Positions 16,392-25,160 of a stretch of 64,000 nucleotides of DNA are shown one piece after another. Origin of the DNA: Actinoallomurus liliacearum (lineage in GTDB: Bacteria; Actinomycetota; Actinomycetes; Streptosporangiales; Streptosporangiaceae); the NCBI RefSeq assembly GCF_039542035.1, contig NZ_BAABHJ010000008.1, forward strand, positions 558,001 through 622,000. Direction: 5' to 3'. The position numbers and the translations under genes were made by a program. Position 1 is the stretch's first letter. Each line of letters opens with the position of its first letter. A model generated the notes under the pieces. That model did not search any database and was not told where the DNA came from. It was given only the letters and a program-made list of their open reading frames with translations.

Positions 16392-16717
16392 CAGGCTTGC
16401 CCCTTCCCCCATTACGGGCGGGGTGCCCCCCGCACCCCGCCCGGAGGAAGTCCCCTTCCTCCGGTTATGGGAGAGGTACTCCCCCCGTACCTCGCCCATG
16501 AAACCCCCATCCCCCGTTATGGGCGGGGCGCTCCCCCGGCGCCCCGCCCATGAAAAGCCCCATCTCCCCCTCACGGGCAGGGTGCTCCCCCGGGCGCCTC
16601 GCCCACAGAAAGCCCCCATCTCCCCCATCACGGGCGGGGCGCTTCCCCGGCGCCCCGCCCACAGAAAGCCCCCATCTCCCCCATCACGGGCGGGGCGCTT
16701 CCCCGGCGCCCCGCCCG
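16392..16717. repeat. Tandem array of about six 55-bp hairpin units
   Basis: Imperfect tandem units of 50-56 bp, each with a GGGCGGGGCGC arm, a short C-rich loop and a GCGCCCCGCCC arm (for example 16632-16642 with 16650-16660), joined by C-rich spacers such as CCCCCATCTCCC. The last two units are almost identical; the first two are diverged. The array fills the space between the convergent STAS and Rpf genes. The stretch 16198-16391 before it shows nothing recognisable. Confidence 0.8.
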
Positions 16718-16727
16718 TATGACTTCC

Positions 16728-17528
16728 TCAGCTGAACAGGTAGTGGCCGCAGTTCGGCCACTGGCCCTGCCAGCGGCCGTTCACCCGGTTGTAGAGGAGT
16801 TGCGCGCGGTAGGTCTGCTCGGCCGCCGGCGCGTCACTCGGCAGTCCCGACCCGCCGACCGTCGCCCAGGACTGCCGGTTGAACTGGTACAGCCCGTAGT
16901 AGCCGGCCGGGTTCACCGCCCGAGGGTTGCCGCCCGACTCGCACTTGGCCAGCGCCGCCCAGTTGAGGCGGGCGGCCGACCCGACGCCGCTCGGCTGCGG
17001 GCCGAGCGCGATGATCTGCGATACCGGCTTGCGCTTGACCTTCTGGTCGATGACGGCCTTGACCTTCTTGCCGTGCCGCCGGACGTACGCGGTGGTGACC
17101 ATCTTGTAGCCGGAGCGGCCCGCCCGGGTCACCTTCCGGCTGAAGGCGGGGAGTTTGCCGTCCTTCTTCTCGACCGTGGGCGCCGGGATCACGACCTTGG
17201 TGGTCTTGGGCGCGGACAGCAGCCGCAGCACCTTGATCGTCGGAGCCGGAGCGGCGTCCGCGGCGGGGGTGACCAGGTCGTACTTGCCAAGCTGAATGCC
17301 GACCTGGGCGAGGACGTCGCGGACGGTCGCCCCCGTCGTCATCGTCTCGGCCTTCTTCTTGTGGTCGACGAGGACGACGACCTTGACCGGCGTCGCCGTC
17401 GGCTTCACCGCCGCGTCGCGCGGCGCGACCGCCGCCGCATCCTTCTTGCCGTCACCGGCCTTGCCTCCACAGGCCGAGGCGGTGATCGCGAGCATCGTCA
17501 GACCAGTGACCAACAGGGAACGGCGCAC
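16728..17528 (-). CDS. rpfB: Resuscitation-promoting factor, RpfB-like lipoprotein
   Basis: A 266-residue exported cell-wall hydrolase. GTG 17528 is chosen because GGAGG precedes it and a signal peptide with a lipobox-like TASAC follows. Domains in order: one DUF348 (about 45-100), a G5 domain (about 110-180) and an Rpf transglycosylase domain (190-266) with catalytic Glu in KCESGG and YYGLYQFNRQSW. RpfB usually has three DUF348 copies; this one has a single copy. It cleaves peptidoglycan glycan strands. No c-di-AMP riboswitch is visible in the leader. Confidence 0.88.
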   Translation of the reverse strand: MRRSLLVTGLTMLAITASACGGKAGDGKKDAAAVAPRDAAVKPTATPVKVVVLVDHKKKAETMTTGATVRDVLAQVGIQLGKYDLVTPAADAAPAPTIKVLRLLSAPKTTKVVIPAPTVEKKDGKLPAFSRKVTRAGRSGYKMVTTAYVRRHGKKVKAVIDQKVKRKPVSQIIALGPQPSGVGSAARLNWAALAKCESGGNPRAVNPAGYYGLYQFNRQSWATVGGSGLPSDAPAAEQTYRAQLLYNRVNGRWQGQWPNCGHYLFS

Positions 17529-17718
17529 ATTTCCTCCGTATCGGCAGCCCCCCGTACCGGCCAGACCATAGCGGAGCGTACGACCGCATTCGCCACAAGC
17601 GACGAATTTCATACCGATATCGATCAGTCAGCGCCGACAGCCGCTACCCGCCACAAAAGCCACGCGGGCACCGCCGGGCCTTCAAGCCACGCGGGCGCTG
17701 CCGCCCCCAGCCCACGGG

Positions 17719-17756
17719 GGCGCTGCCGCCCCTCAGACCACGGGGGCGGCAGCGCC
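17719..17756 (-). terminator. Terminator of the gluconate-permease gene
   Basis: A 14-bp perfect stem (17719-17732 with 17743-17756) in a stretch of four degenerate 26-bp units (17659-17756) sharing CCACGCGGGCG/CCACGGGGGCG. It lies downstream of the permease stop codon. Confidence 0.65.
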
Positions 17757-17883
17757 GATCAGCGGACCAGGACCTGACCGGTGGGTCTGTGGACGGCACG
17801 TTCAGATGACGGGCAATCTCCACGGATCGCACGCATCCCGCGTCGTCACAGATCGACCAGCACGTGATCCACCGGACACGCCC

Positions 17884-19275
17884 CTAGATGACGAGCGACA
17901 GGAGGAGCACGAGGACGAAGGCGACGACGGAGATGATCGTCTCCATCAGCGACCAGGTCTTGACGGTCTGGCCGACGCTCAACCCGAAGTACTCCTTGAC
18001 CAGCCAGAACCCGGCGTCGTTGACGTGGCTGAAGAACAGCGATCCCGCGCCGACCGCCAGCACCAGCAGCGCCGTGTGGGAGCTCGACATCCCGCTCGCC
18101 AGCGGGGCGACCAGGCCGGCCGCCGAGACCGTCGCGACGGTCGCCGAACCGGTGGCGAGCCGGATGGCCACCGCGATCAGCCAGCCGAGGACCAGCGCCG
18201 GGATCGACCAGTGCTTGGAGAAGTCGACGATCATCTGACCCACACCGATGTCGACGAGCGTCTGCTTGAAACCGCCGCCCGCAGCGACGATCAGGAGCAC
18301 GCCCGCGATCGGCGCGAGGGAGCTCTCCACGACGGACGAGAGGCGTTCACGAGTGAAGCCGGCGGGGCGGCCCAGCGTGAACAGAGCGAGGATGACGGCG
18401 GCCAGCAGGGCGATCACCGGGGTACCGATCACGTCGGCGACCCGCTGGGTCATGTTCTTCGGGTCGTCGATCACGATGTCGACCAACGCCTTGATCAACA
18501 TGAGCGCGACCGGCAGCAGCACCGTGACGAGGGTCGCGCCGAAGCCGGGACGCCGCCCCGTCTCCTCCGCGTTCGGCTGCGGCACCATCCGATCGGGGGC
18601 CGGGACGTCGACCCACCGCGCCGCGTACCTGGAGAAGATCGGGCCCGCGATCACCACCGTCGGGATGGCGACCAGGATGCCCAGCGCCAGCGTGACGCCC
18701 AGGTCGGCGTGGACGGCGCCGATCGCGGCGAGCGGTCCGGGGTGCGGGGGGATCAGGCCGTGCATGACCGACAGGCCGGCGAGGGCCGGGATGCCGATGC
18801 GCATCAGCGAGTAGTTCCCGCGCTTGGCGACGAGCAGCACCACCGGGATCAGCAGGACGATACCGACCTCGAAGAACAGCGGCAGCCCGACGACAGCGGC
18901 GATCAGGACCATCGCCCAGGGCATGGCCCGGCCGCTCGCCCTGGCGAGGATGGTGTCGACGATCTGGTCGGCGCCGCCCGAGTCGGCCAGCATCTTGCCG
19001 AGGATGGAGCCGAGGGCGATCAGCACGCCAACGCTGGCGACGGTGCTGCCGAGCCCTTTGGTGAAGCTGTCGACCACCTTGTCCAGAGGGGCGCCCGCGA
19101 CCGCTCCGAGCGCCAGCGAGCCGAGCGTGAGGGAGAGGAAGGCGTGCACCTTGAACGCCGTGATGAGCACGACGATCACGGCGATGCCCACGAGGACGGC
19201 GATCAGTAGTTGAGCGTGCCCGGCCGAGGTGATCGGCGGGGGTGCCGCGTCGGTGAGGGGGGTGAGGGGGACCAA
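17884..19275 (-). CDS. GntP-family gluconate:H+ symporter
   Basis: A 463-residue permease with about 12-14 transmembrane segments. GntP signatures include LSLTLGSLALGAVAG, GLPLFFEVGIVLL, IPPHPGPLAAIGAV and VATVSAAG with SGMSSSHTALLVLA. It takes up gluconate or a related sugar acid with protons. No gluconate kinase gene is adjacent. The first 20 residues are polar before the first helix. Upstream lies a phased repeat array. Confidence 0.88.
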   Translation of the reverse strand: MVPLTPLTDAAPPPITSAGHAQLLIAVLVGIAVIVVLITAFKVHAFLSLTLGSLALGAVAGAPLDKVVDSFTKGLGSTVASVGVLIALGSILGKMLADSGGADQIVDTILARASGRAMPWAMVLIAAVVGLPLFFEVGIVLLIPVVLLVAKRGNYSLMRIGIPALAGLSVMHGLIPPHPGPLAAIGAVHADLGVTLALGILVAIPTVVIAGPIFSRYAARWVDVPAPDRMVPQPNAEETGRRPGFGATLVTVLLPVALMLIKALVDIVIDDPKNMTQRVADVIGTPVIALLAAVILALFTLGRPAGFTRERLSSVVESSLAPIAGVLLIVAAGGGFKQTLVDIGVGQMIVDFSKHWSIPALVLGWLIAVAIRLATGSATVATVSAAGLVAPLASGMSSSHTALLVLAVGAGSLFFSHVNDAGFWLVKEYFGLSVGQTVKTWSLMETIISVVAFVLVLLLSLVI

Positions 19276-19321
19276 GGCCTGACCTCCAGGGGGGTTGGGC
19301 AGGCCGGCGGTGCCGGCGGGG

Positions 19322-19429
19322 GGTTGAACTGGGGCTTAGAGGTTGAACTGGGCTCGGGACCTGAACTGGAACTTAGGGGGTGAATTGGGCTTGGGGGGTG
19401 AACTGGGCTTAGGGGTTGAACTGGGCTTA
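19322..19429. repeat. Six phased copies of a TGAACT(G) repeat upstream of gntP
   Basis: Copies of GGTTGAACTGGGCTTA with TGAACT starting at 19325, 19344, 19362, 19381 (TGAATT), 19399 and 19417, spaced 18-19 bp. On the minus strand they read AGTTCA and lie 50-155 bp upstream of the permease start. Confidence 0.8.
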
Positions 19430-19560
19430 CTCGCTGACGGTACCCCGGTCCGCCGGAGCGATCACGGCCACCCACCGTCAGCCGCGCCGGACCGGAGGTG
19501 ACGCGGGGTCGAGGAGGTTGTGACCGCGCGGCCCTCGCCAACGATCACGATCTGTGACAG

Positions 19561-19576
19561 AGTGACTACGGTCACA
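19561..19576. promoter_or_regulatory. CRP/FNR-type site upstream of the HD-GYP gene
   Basis: AGTGA-CTACGG-TCACA matches the dyad TGTGA-N6-TCACA at nine of ten positions; it lies 20 bp before the start codon. A second TGTGAC at 19553 overlaps its left side. Confidence 0.55.
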
Positions 19577-19596
19577 GTCCCCCCAGGGAGAGCGGT

Positions 19597-20937
19597 ATGC
19601 GCGGACTGCCTCTCGCCGCCCGGGCCTACGCCGGCGGCGTCATCGCACTGGCCATCGGCGTCATCGCGACGTCCTCGTTAACGGGTCTGTGCTGGCCGAG
19701 ACTCGCCGTCCTCGCCGCCCTGTTCGTGGTCACCGAGTCGTCGGCGGCGACACTCACGATCAAACGCGCCCGCGTGTCCATGAGCTTCGCGGCGGGCCTG
19801 GCCGCCGTCGTGCTGGCCGGCCCGGTCGGCGCGACGCTGATCGGCGTGACCGCGATCCTCACCGGCCGGCGCGACATCGGCCTGGTCAAGCGCCTGTTCA
19901 ACGCCGCGCAGTACGCCCTGAGCGGGTACGCGGCGGGCGCGGTCTTCCAGACGCTCGGCGGCCATCCGTACCGCTGGGGCGAGGCCAACTGGACCGGTCA
20001 GGTCCTGGGGCCCTTCATCGGCGCGCTGGTCACCTTCGTCACCGTCAACCTCGCGCTGCTGGCCACCGTCCTGCTCGTCAGCCGGCAGGCGACCTGGCGG
20101 GAGGTCCTGGCGCTCGGGCGTCTGGTCTTCCCCGGCTGCCTCGGCTTCGGGATGATCGGGCTGCTCATCGCGGGCATCTGGCCGGCCGCCGGTCCGCTGT
20201 CCGCCGTGCTGGTGCTGATGCCGGTGTTCATCGCCCGCTGGGCGTTCACTCAGATCGTCGCCCAGCAGCGAGCGCACGCCGCCACCGTCGCCGCGCTGTG
20301 CCAGGCCGTCGAGACCAAGGACTACTACACCCGCGGCCACAGCGAGCGCGTGGCGTACGGCTCCGTGATGATCGCCCGGCAGATCGGCATGCGCCCCGAC
20401 CGGATCAACCGGCTCCGGTACGCCGGCATGCTGCACGACGTCGGCAAGCTCGGCGTGCCGACGAAGGTGCTGCAGAAGCCGGGCCGCCTCACCGAGGAGG
20501 AGAACGCCGCCGTCCAGCTGCACCCGATGCGCGGCGAGGAGATCGTGCGCGGCATCGACTTCCTCGACGAGGCGCTCGGCGGCATCATGCACCACCACGA
20601 GCGGGTGGACGGCACCGGATACCCGATGGGCCTGGCCGGCAAGGAGATCCCCGAGTTCGCGCGCATCCTCGCGGTGGCCGACACGTTCGACGCGATGACC
20701 TCGACACGGTCCTACCGCCCCGGCCTGCCGGCCGAGACCGCCATCGAGGAGCTGCGGCGCTTCGCCGGCACACAGTTCGATCCCGTACTGGTCGACGCCT
20801 TCCTCACCGCGCTGGACCGCGACGGGTGGGTGCAGGCGGAGCCGGTCCCGCCGCCCGAGAGCGACGACGTGGAGACCACCCAGCAGGACCACGACGACCC
20901 GTCCATGCCGATCGGTGTGGAGGCCGGTGCCCAGTGA
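19597..20937 (+). CDS. Membrane-anchored HD-GYP domain protein
   Basis: A 446-residue protein with about seven N-terminal hydrophobic helices (residues 8-215) and an HD-GYP domain (about 225-410). The metal site includes HSERV, MLHDVGKLG (HD pair), HPMRGEEIV, MHHHERVDGTGYP (the GYP loop) and AVADTFDAMTS. HD-GYP enzymes hydrolyse cyclic di-GMP, though actinobacterial members are often untested. GGGAGAG lies upstream of the ATG. The CRP-like site suggests cyclic-nucleotide control. Confidence 0.88.
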   Translation: MRGLPLAARAYAGGVIALAIGVIATSSLTGLCWPRLAVLAALFVVTESSAATLTIKRARVSMSFAAGLAAVVLAGPVGATLIGVTAILTGRRDIGLVKRLFNAAQYALSGYAAGAVFQTLGGHPYRWGEANWTGQVLGPFIGALVTFVTVNLALLATVLLVSRQATWREVLALGRLVFPGCLGFGMIGLLIAGIWPAAGPLSAVLVLMPVFIARWAFTQIVAQQRAHAATVAALCQAVETKDYYTRGHSERVAYGSVMIARQIGMRPDRINRLRYAGMLHDVGKLGVPTKVLQKPGRLTEEENAAVQLHPMRGEEIVRGIDFLDEALGGIMHHHERVDGTGYPMGLAGKEIPEFARILAVADTFDAMTSTRSYRPGLPAETAIEELRRFAGTQFDPVLVDAFLTALDRDGWVQAEPVPPPESDDVETTQQDHDDPSMPIGVEAGAQ

Positions 20938-20974
20938 GGGGATGCCGCGCGGACGCCCGAGCACGTCGCGTGCG

Positions 20975-21591
20975 CCCCGCGCGGTGAGGACCGAGCTCGG
21001 CGAGCGCCACGCCCGCTGCTACGGCTCCCACGAGGTCAGCAGGACGGCGAGGCCCTTGCCGGCCAGGTCGGTGGTCGCCTTCATGAACGTGGCGGTGAAG
21101 GCGAATCCGAGCCCGGCGGTCACTCTCAGCAGCGCGACGCGTGCCGGGCCGAAGGTCGACCTCGCCAGAAACACGATCACGCCGACCGTGACCACCGCGG
21201 CGGTCACCCAGATCAGCACGCCCGGAGGGCGCCGGCCGGGCGTGGGGGACGCCGCGCCGAGGAATCCCGCCAGGCCGGCCGTCATCGCGCCGACGGCCAG
21301 CCAGACGCGCCGGCCGAGGTGGACCTGGGACAGCCGGGCGATGAAGATCATGGTCAGCGGCAGCTCCGCGACCAAGAGAGGCTGGACCAGGGCCAGCCCC
21401 CTCGGGACGACGCCAGCGCCTGCAGGAGGAATCCCGCGATGAGCGCGCCGATGCCGCCCAGCCACACCGGCCGGCGGATCAGCGCCCACAGCAGGGCCGG
21501 GCGGAAGGCGGACTCCTCGGGGGCCGACCGCGCGGCGCGGCGCTGCAGCACGGCTCGCCGCGGCGAGCAGCGCGAAGAGGACGGCGGTCAC
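20975..21591 (-). pseudogene. Decayed DMT-family transporter
   Basis: The reading frame starts at GTG 21591, overlapping the stop of the intact DMT gene (GTGA), as VTAVLFALLAAASRA. It then shifts near 21555 into a frame reading VLQRRAARSAPEESAF and LGGIGALIAGFLLQA, shifts back near 21410 into LALVQPLLVAELPLTMIFIARL, and stops at TAG 21019 after LLTSWEP; traces of a further frame (VAAGVALAEL) run to about 20980. Three frameshifts and loss of the C-terminal third show it is dead. Intact, it would be a ten-helix metabolite exporter paralogous to its neighbour. Confidence 0.75.
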
Positions 21592-22469
21592 GGCAGCCTC
21601 GCCTCCGGGCACTCGGAGACGTTGTTCTCCCGTTTGGCGAGGTACGGCGAGCGGCCGAGGATGACGATCCCGGAGACCATCATGGCCAAGCCGATGATCT
21701 GTCCGGCCAGCGGTCCGGGGCCCAGCCGCAGCCGCTCGGTGAAGACCAGGACGCCCAGCAGGATCCCCGTGATCGGCTCCGCCGCGGTCGCCGCGGGCAG
21801 GGAGACGCGAAGCGGCGCGGCGTCGAAGGCGGACTGGGCCAGCAGCAGACCGCAGATCGCGACGATGACCAGGGCGTACGGCTGCCAGCTCGTGACGATC
21901 GCCCAGAGCCCGTGGCCGAGTCTCAGCAGCAGGCCCCGGGTGACGGCGTCCTGCAGGCCGAAGAGCATCCCGGCGGCCGCGGCGAGCAGCATGGCCCGCG
22001 TCTGGAGCGGGGAGCGCCGTCCGATCGACACGAGTACCAGTGCCAGGAACACGATCCCGGCCGCCGCCAGCCAGCGCTCGGACTCCGGCCCGGTGGGGTG
22101 CTCGCCCGTCGGCTCGCCCAGCACCAGGAACAGCGCGATCCCGCCGGACGCCATCAGCCCGCCCAGCCACTCGTTCCAGTGCAGGTTCTCCTTACAGACG
22201 ATCCGCCCGATTACCAGAGCGAACAGCAGGTTGGTCGCCAGCAGCGGCTCGACCTTGGCCACGTTCGCGCCGGACAGTGCCAGCGCGCCGAGGATCTGGC
22301 CGCCCACCATCGCGGCGAGCCCTGCCAGCCAGAGCGGTTTGTGGATGAGATCCAGCAACAAGGACGGGTGCAGCATCCGCCCCAGCGGCTCTCGGTACGC
22401 CGCGTGCTGCTGGGCCACGAAGCCCAGCCCCAGCAGGCCGGCGGCCGCCAGCCCGATAAGAAAGATCAT
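21588..22469 (-). CDS. DMT-superfamily transporter
   Basis: A 293-residue protein with ten hydrophobic helices in two five-helix repeats, as in EamA/DMT transporters; conserved points are LGLGFVAQQHA early, KVEPLLATNLLFALVIG in the first half and LSAATAAEPITGILLGVLVFTE-type region (here SLPAATAAEPITG) in the second. ATG 22469 precedes helix 1 directly. It overlaps the decayed paralogue, so the pair was an operon, possibly a heterodimeric transporter that has lost one half. Confidence 0.8.
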   Translation of the reverse strand: MIFLIGLAAAGLLGLGFVAQQHAAYREPLGRMLHPSLLLDLIHKPLWLAGLAAMVGGQILGALALSGANVAKVEPLLATNLLFALVIGRIVCKENLHWNEWLGGLMASGGIALFLVLGEPTGEHPTGPESERWLAAAGIVFLALVLVSIGRRSPLQTRAMLLAAAAGMLFGLQDAVTRGLLLRLGHGLWAIVTSWQPYALVIVAICGLLLAQSAFDAAPLRVSLPAATAAEPITGILLGVLVFTERLRLGPGPLAGQIIGLAMMVSGIVILGRSPYLAKRENNVSECPEARLP

Positions 22470-22775
22470 TCCACCCCCCGATCGAAATGGGTCATCGCCT
22501 CCCTGGCCGCCGTACTCGCGCCTGACCGGTCCCCCGTCGGCTCCCTCGCGCATGGTCGGCCGCCCCGTCCGCCTCCTCGCGATCGCCGGTCGCCCCGTCG
22601 CCGCTCTGGTCCACGGTCGCGCCCACAGCGGTTCTGCTCGGATTACGCCTGCTAGGTGGCCTTTCCCCCGATTCACCGGGTGATACCAGGAATGACGGCC
22701 GGCGGCCGGGCGCGGCCTCTCGGGCCCGGTGGCGTTCAGGGGCGGTCCGATAGACTGGACGGTGATTCCCGCCTA
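22470..22775. other. Intergenic stretch
   Basis: Divergent region between the DMT gene and the phosphatase gene. A TAGACT (22751-22756) could be a -10 element for the phosphatase; nothing else recognised. Confidence 0.3.
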
Positions 22776-23894
22776 ATGCAACGATCATTCGATCCGACGG
22801 ATGTCGGGCAGGTCTGTCCGATCGCGGAGGTGAGGCTCATCGCCGAGGAGAACAGGACCGGCAGGGCCGACCCGATCGCACGCTGGCTGCCGTTCGCGAT
22901 GATGGGCGCCGTAGCGACCGTCGACCTGATGGCGGGCCCGGAGTTCGGCTATCTCCCCCTGCTCGCGCTGGGGCCGGCGTTCGCGACCCTGCACTACGGG
23001 GCACGTCACACCGTGCTGATCGGCCTGATCGCCTTCACCCTCTGCGTCGTCCTGGCGGCCTACGACAACGTCCTGGGCCACCGGCAGGACAACCTCACAC
23101 TGGCCTCGATCATCGGTGTGACCTCGGCGAGCGTGCTGGCCGGCCGCCGGCGGCAGGAGCGTGAGCGAGAGCTGGCCACCGTGCGCACGGTGGCGGAAGT
23201 CGCCCAGCGGGTCCTGCTGCGTCCGGTGCCGCGGTCGGCCGGACCGCTGCGCATCGCGGTGAACTACACCTCCGCCGCGGCCGAGGCGCGGATCGGCGGT
23301 GACCTGTACGAGGTCGTCATCACGCCGTTCGGGGTCCGCATCCTGATCGGCGACGTCCAGGGCAAGGGGCTGGAGGCCGTCGAGACGGCCGCCGGCGTGC
23401 TCGGCGCCTTCCGGGAGGCGGCGTACGACGAGGCCGATCTCCCGAGCGTCGTCAAGCGGCTGGAGAAGTCGCTGAGCCGCATGCTGGCCGGCGAGAGGTT
23501 CGTCACCGCCGCCCTCGCCCACTTCGGCGACGCCCACGTACGGCTCGTCAACTGTGGCCACCCGCCGCCGCTGATCATCGGCCGCAGCGGCGACGTCCGC
23601 GTCGCCGAACCCGAGGACCCGTCACCACCGCTCGGCATGACCGATCTGACCGACGCGCCGCCGCGGCCGTACGTGCTGCCCTTCTCCCCCGGCGACCAGA
23701 TGCTGCTGTACACCGACGGCGTCATCGAGGCCCGCAACGGCGCCGGACAGTTCTACCCGCTCATCGACCGGGCCGTGCTGCTCACGGCCGCCGGAGCCGA
23801 AGAGGCGCTGAGCGACCTCCAGGCCGACCTCATCCGGCACACTGGAGGGCCGATCGCCGACGACGCCGCGATGCTCCTGGTCCGGCATCGCTGA
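22776..23894 (+). CDS. Membrane-associated SpoIIE-type PP2C phosphatase
   Basis: About 372 residues from ATG 22776; the start is uncertain because no clear RBS is seen, and GTG or ATG codons up to 60 residues away are possible. Several N-terminal hydrophobic segments (WLPFAMMGAVATVD to LTLASIIGVTSASV) are followed by a PP2C domain (about 150-370) with metal ligands in RIGGDLYEV, LIGDVQGKG, YTDGVIEARN and DDAAMLLVR. Such phosphatases dephosphorylate anti-sigma antagonists like the STAS protein encoded at 15790. Confidence 0.85.
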   Translation: MQRSFDPTDVGQVCPIAEVRLIAEENRTGRADPIARWLPFAMMGAVATVDLMAGPEFGYLPLLALGPAFATLHYGARHTVLIGLIAFTLCVVLAAYDNVLGHRQDNLTLASIIGVTSASVLAGRRRQERERELATVRTVAEVAQRVLLRPVPRSAGPLRIAVNYTSAAAEARIGGDLYEVVITPFGVRILIGDVQGKGLEAVETAAGVLGAFREAAYDEADLPSVVKRLEKSLSRMLAGERFVTAALAHFGDAHVRLVNCGHPPPLIIGRSGDVRVAEPEDPSPPLGMTDLTDAPPRPYVLPFSPGDQMLLYTDGVIEARNGAGQFYPLIDRAVLLTAAGAEEALSDLQADLIRHTGGPIADDAAMLLVRHR

Positions 23895-23955
23895 GCGCAC
23901 GGTCGCCGCGACGAACGCCGGCGGACGACCACCGTCCAGGACAGCAGGACGGCGG

Positions 23956-25149
23956 CTACTCGATGCGGCGGGCCAGTAGCGCTCCGGCGGTCATGGCCGC
24001 CGCTCCGGCGAAGGCCGCGGTCGCCGCGATGAGCGCGGCGCCGGTGAAGCCATAGGCGCCGGCCAGCCCGGCGAAGGCGTACGGGGCGACGGTCGCGCCG
24101 GTGTAAATGCCGATCTGGACGGTATGGCCGGCGTTCTCGGCCTTACGGGCGACCAGCCGCAAGGTGGTGGCGAGGAGGAGTCCCGTCCAGCCCCATCCGG
24201 CGGAGAAGGCCAGCGCGGAGCCGAAGACGAAGGTCACCGGCGTGCCGATCGCGATGAGCATGAGCCCGAGACCTCCGGTGAGCATCATCATGGTGATCAC
24301 CGCGGGGTTGCGATGGGGCGCGCGATCGGTGAGGGCGCCCGCGCCGAGCCGGACGGCGACGGCGAGCAGCGCGCTGAGCGACAGCAGGTTCCCGGTGACG
24401 GTGGCGGGCAGCCCGGACCGGGTGCCGAGCTGAATGAAGTACGTCGCCACCGCGTTGTTGCCGGTCGCCGACAGGGCGGCGGCCGATGCCCACAGCACCA
24501 GCACGCCGTTGATCCCGCGACGAGTGGCGACCTGCCCGGCGCCCGCCGGGCCCGCGGCGCGCGGGACCCCGGTCAGCGGGGTCAGCGCGACCGGGACCAG
24601 CGCGATCAGGCCGGCGATCAGCATGGCCGTGCGCCATCCGTAGCCGGGCAGGACCAGGGCGACGAGCAGCCCGGGCACGAGCGTCGCCGCGCCCAGCGCC
24701 GCGCCGATGGCGCCCGCCGCCAGCGCGCGCCGGTGTTCGGGGACGCGGGCGGCGATCAGCCGGCCGGCCGCGGGCTGGACGAGTCCGTTGGTCAGCCCGC
24801 CGACCACCAGGACGGCCGTCATCGTGGCCAGGTCGTCCGCCTGGGAGACGGCGAGCATCACGGCGCAGGCGACCACCGCCGCGACGGCGAACACCGCCGG
24901 CGTGGGCAGGCGTGCCGCCACGCGCTTGGCGATGGGCGAGCCCACCGCCGTCGCGGCGTAGAAGGCGCTGATCACCAGCCCGACGGCCGTACGGGAGACG
25001 TGCAGGTCCGCCTCGATCGCCGGGGCGAGGGCGCCCACGGCGAAGCCGGGCATCACCGCGACGGTCGCGGCCAGCGCCGCCGCGACGACCGCCGGCCAGC
25101 GCCGGACGGGCGTGCGGGTGGGCTGGCCGCGGGTGAGCGTCGTCGTCAT
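23956..25149 (-). CDS. MFS transporter (drug/metabolite efflux type)
   Basis: A 397-residue protein with 12 predicted helices. ATG 25149 is used although the frame continues upstream, because the N-terminal MTTTLTRGQ is followed directly by helix 1. The loop 2-3 region reads SPIAKRVAARL, and PAAGRLIAARVPEHRRA lies before helix 5. It follows the metallo-hydrolase gene by 11 nt on the same strand and is probably under the same MarR control. Confidence 0.83.
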   Translation of the reverse strand: MTTTLTRGQPTRTPVRRWPAVVAAALAATVAVMPGFAVGALAPAIEADLHVSRTAVGLVISAFYAATAVGSPIAKRVAARLPTPAVFAVAAVVACAVMLAVSQADDLATMTAVLVVGGLTNGLVQPAAGRLIAARVPEHRRALAAGAIGAALGAATLVPGLLVALVLPGYGWRTAMLIAGLIALVPVALTPLTGVPRAAGPAGAGQVATRRGINGVLVLWASAAALSATGNNAVATYFIQLGTRSGLPATVTGNLLSLSALLAVAVRLGAGALTDRAPHRNPAVITMMMLTGGLGLMLIAIGTPVTFVFGSALAFSAGWGWTGLLLATTLRLVARKAENAGHTVQIGIYTGATVAPYAFAGLAGAYGFTGAALIAATAAFAGAAAMTAGALLARRIE

Positions 25150-25160
25150 GATCGTGGCGG

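Noticed and set aside
16392..16717. CRISPR-like repeat array
   Set aside because: Units are contiguous hairpin repeats without unique spacers of constant length, and no cas gene is present.
17529..17640. c-di-AMP (ydaO) riboswitch before the rpf gene
   Set aside because: Actinobacterial rpf genes often carry it, but I could not find the conserved riboswitch core sequence in this leader.
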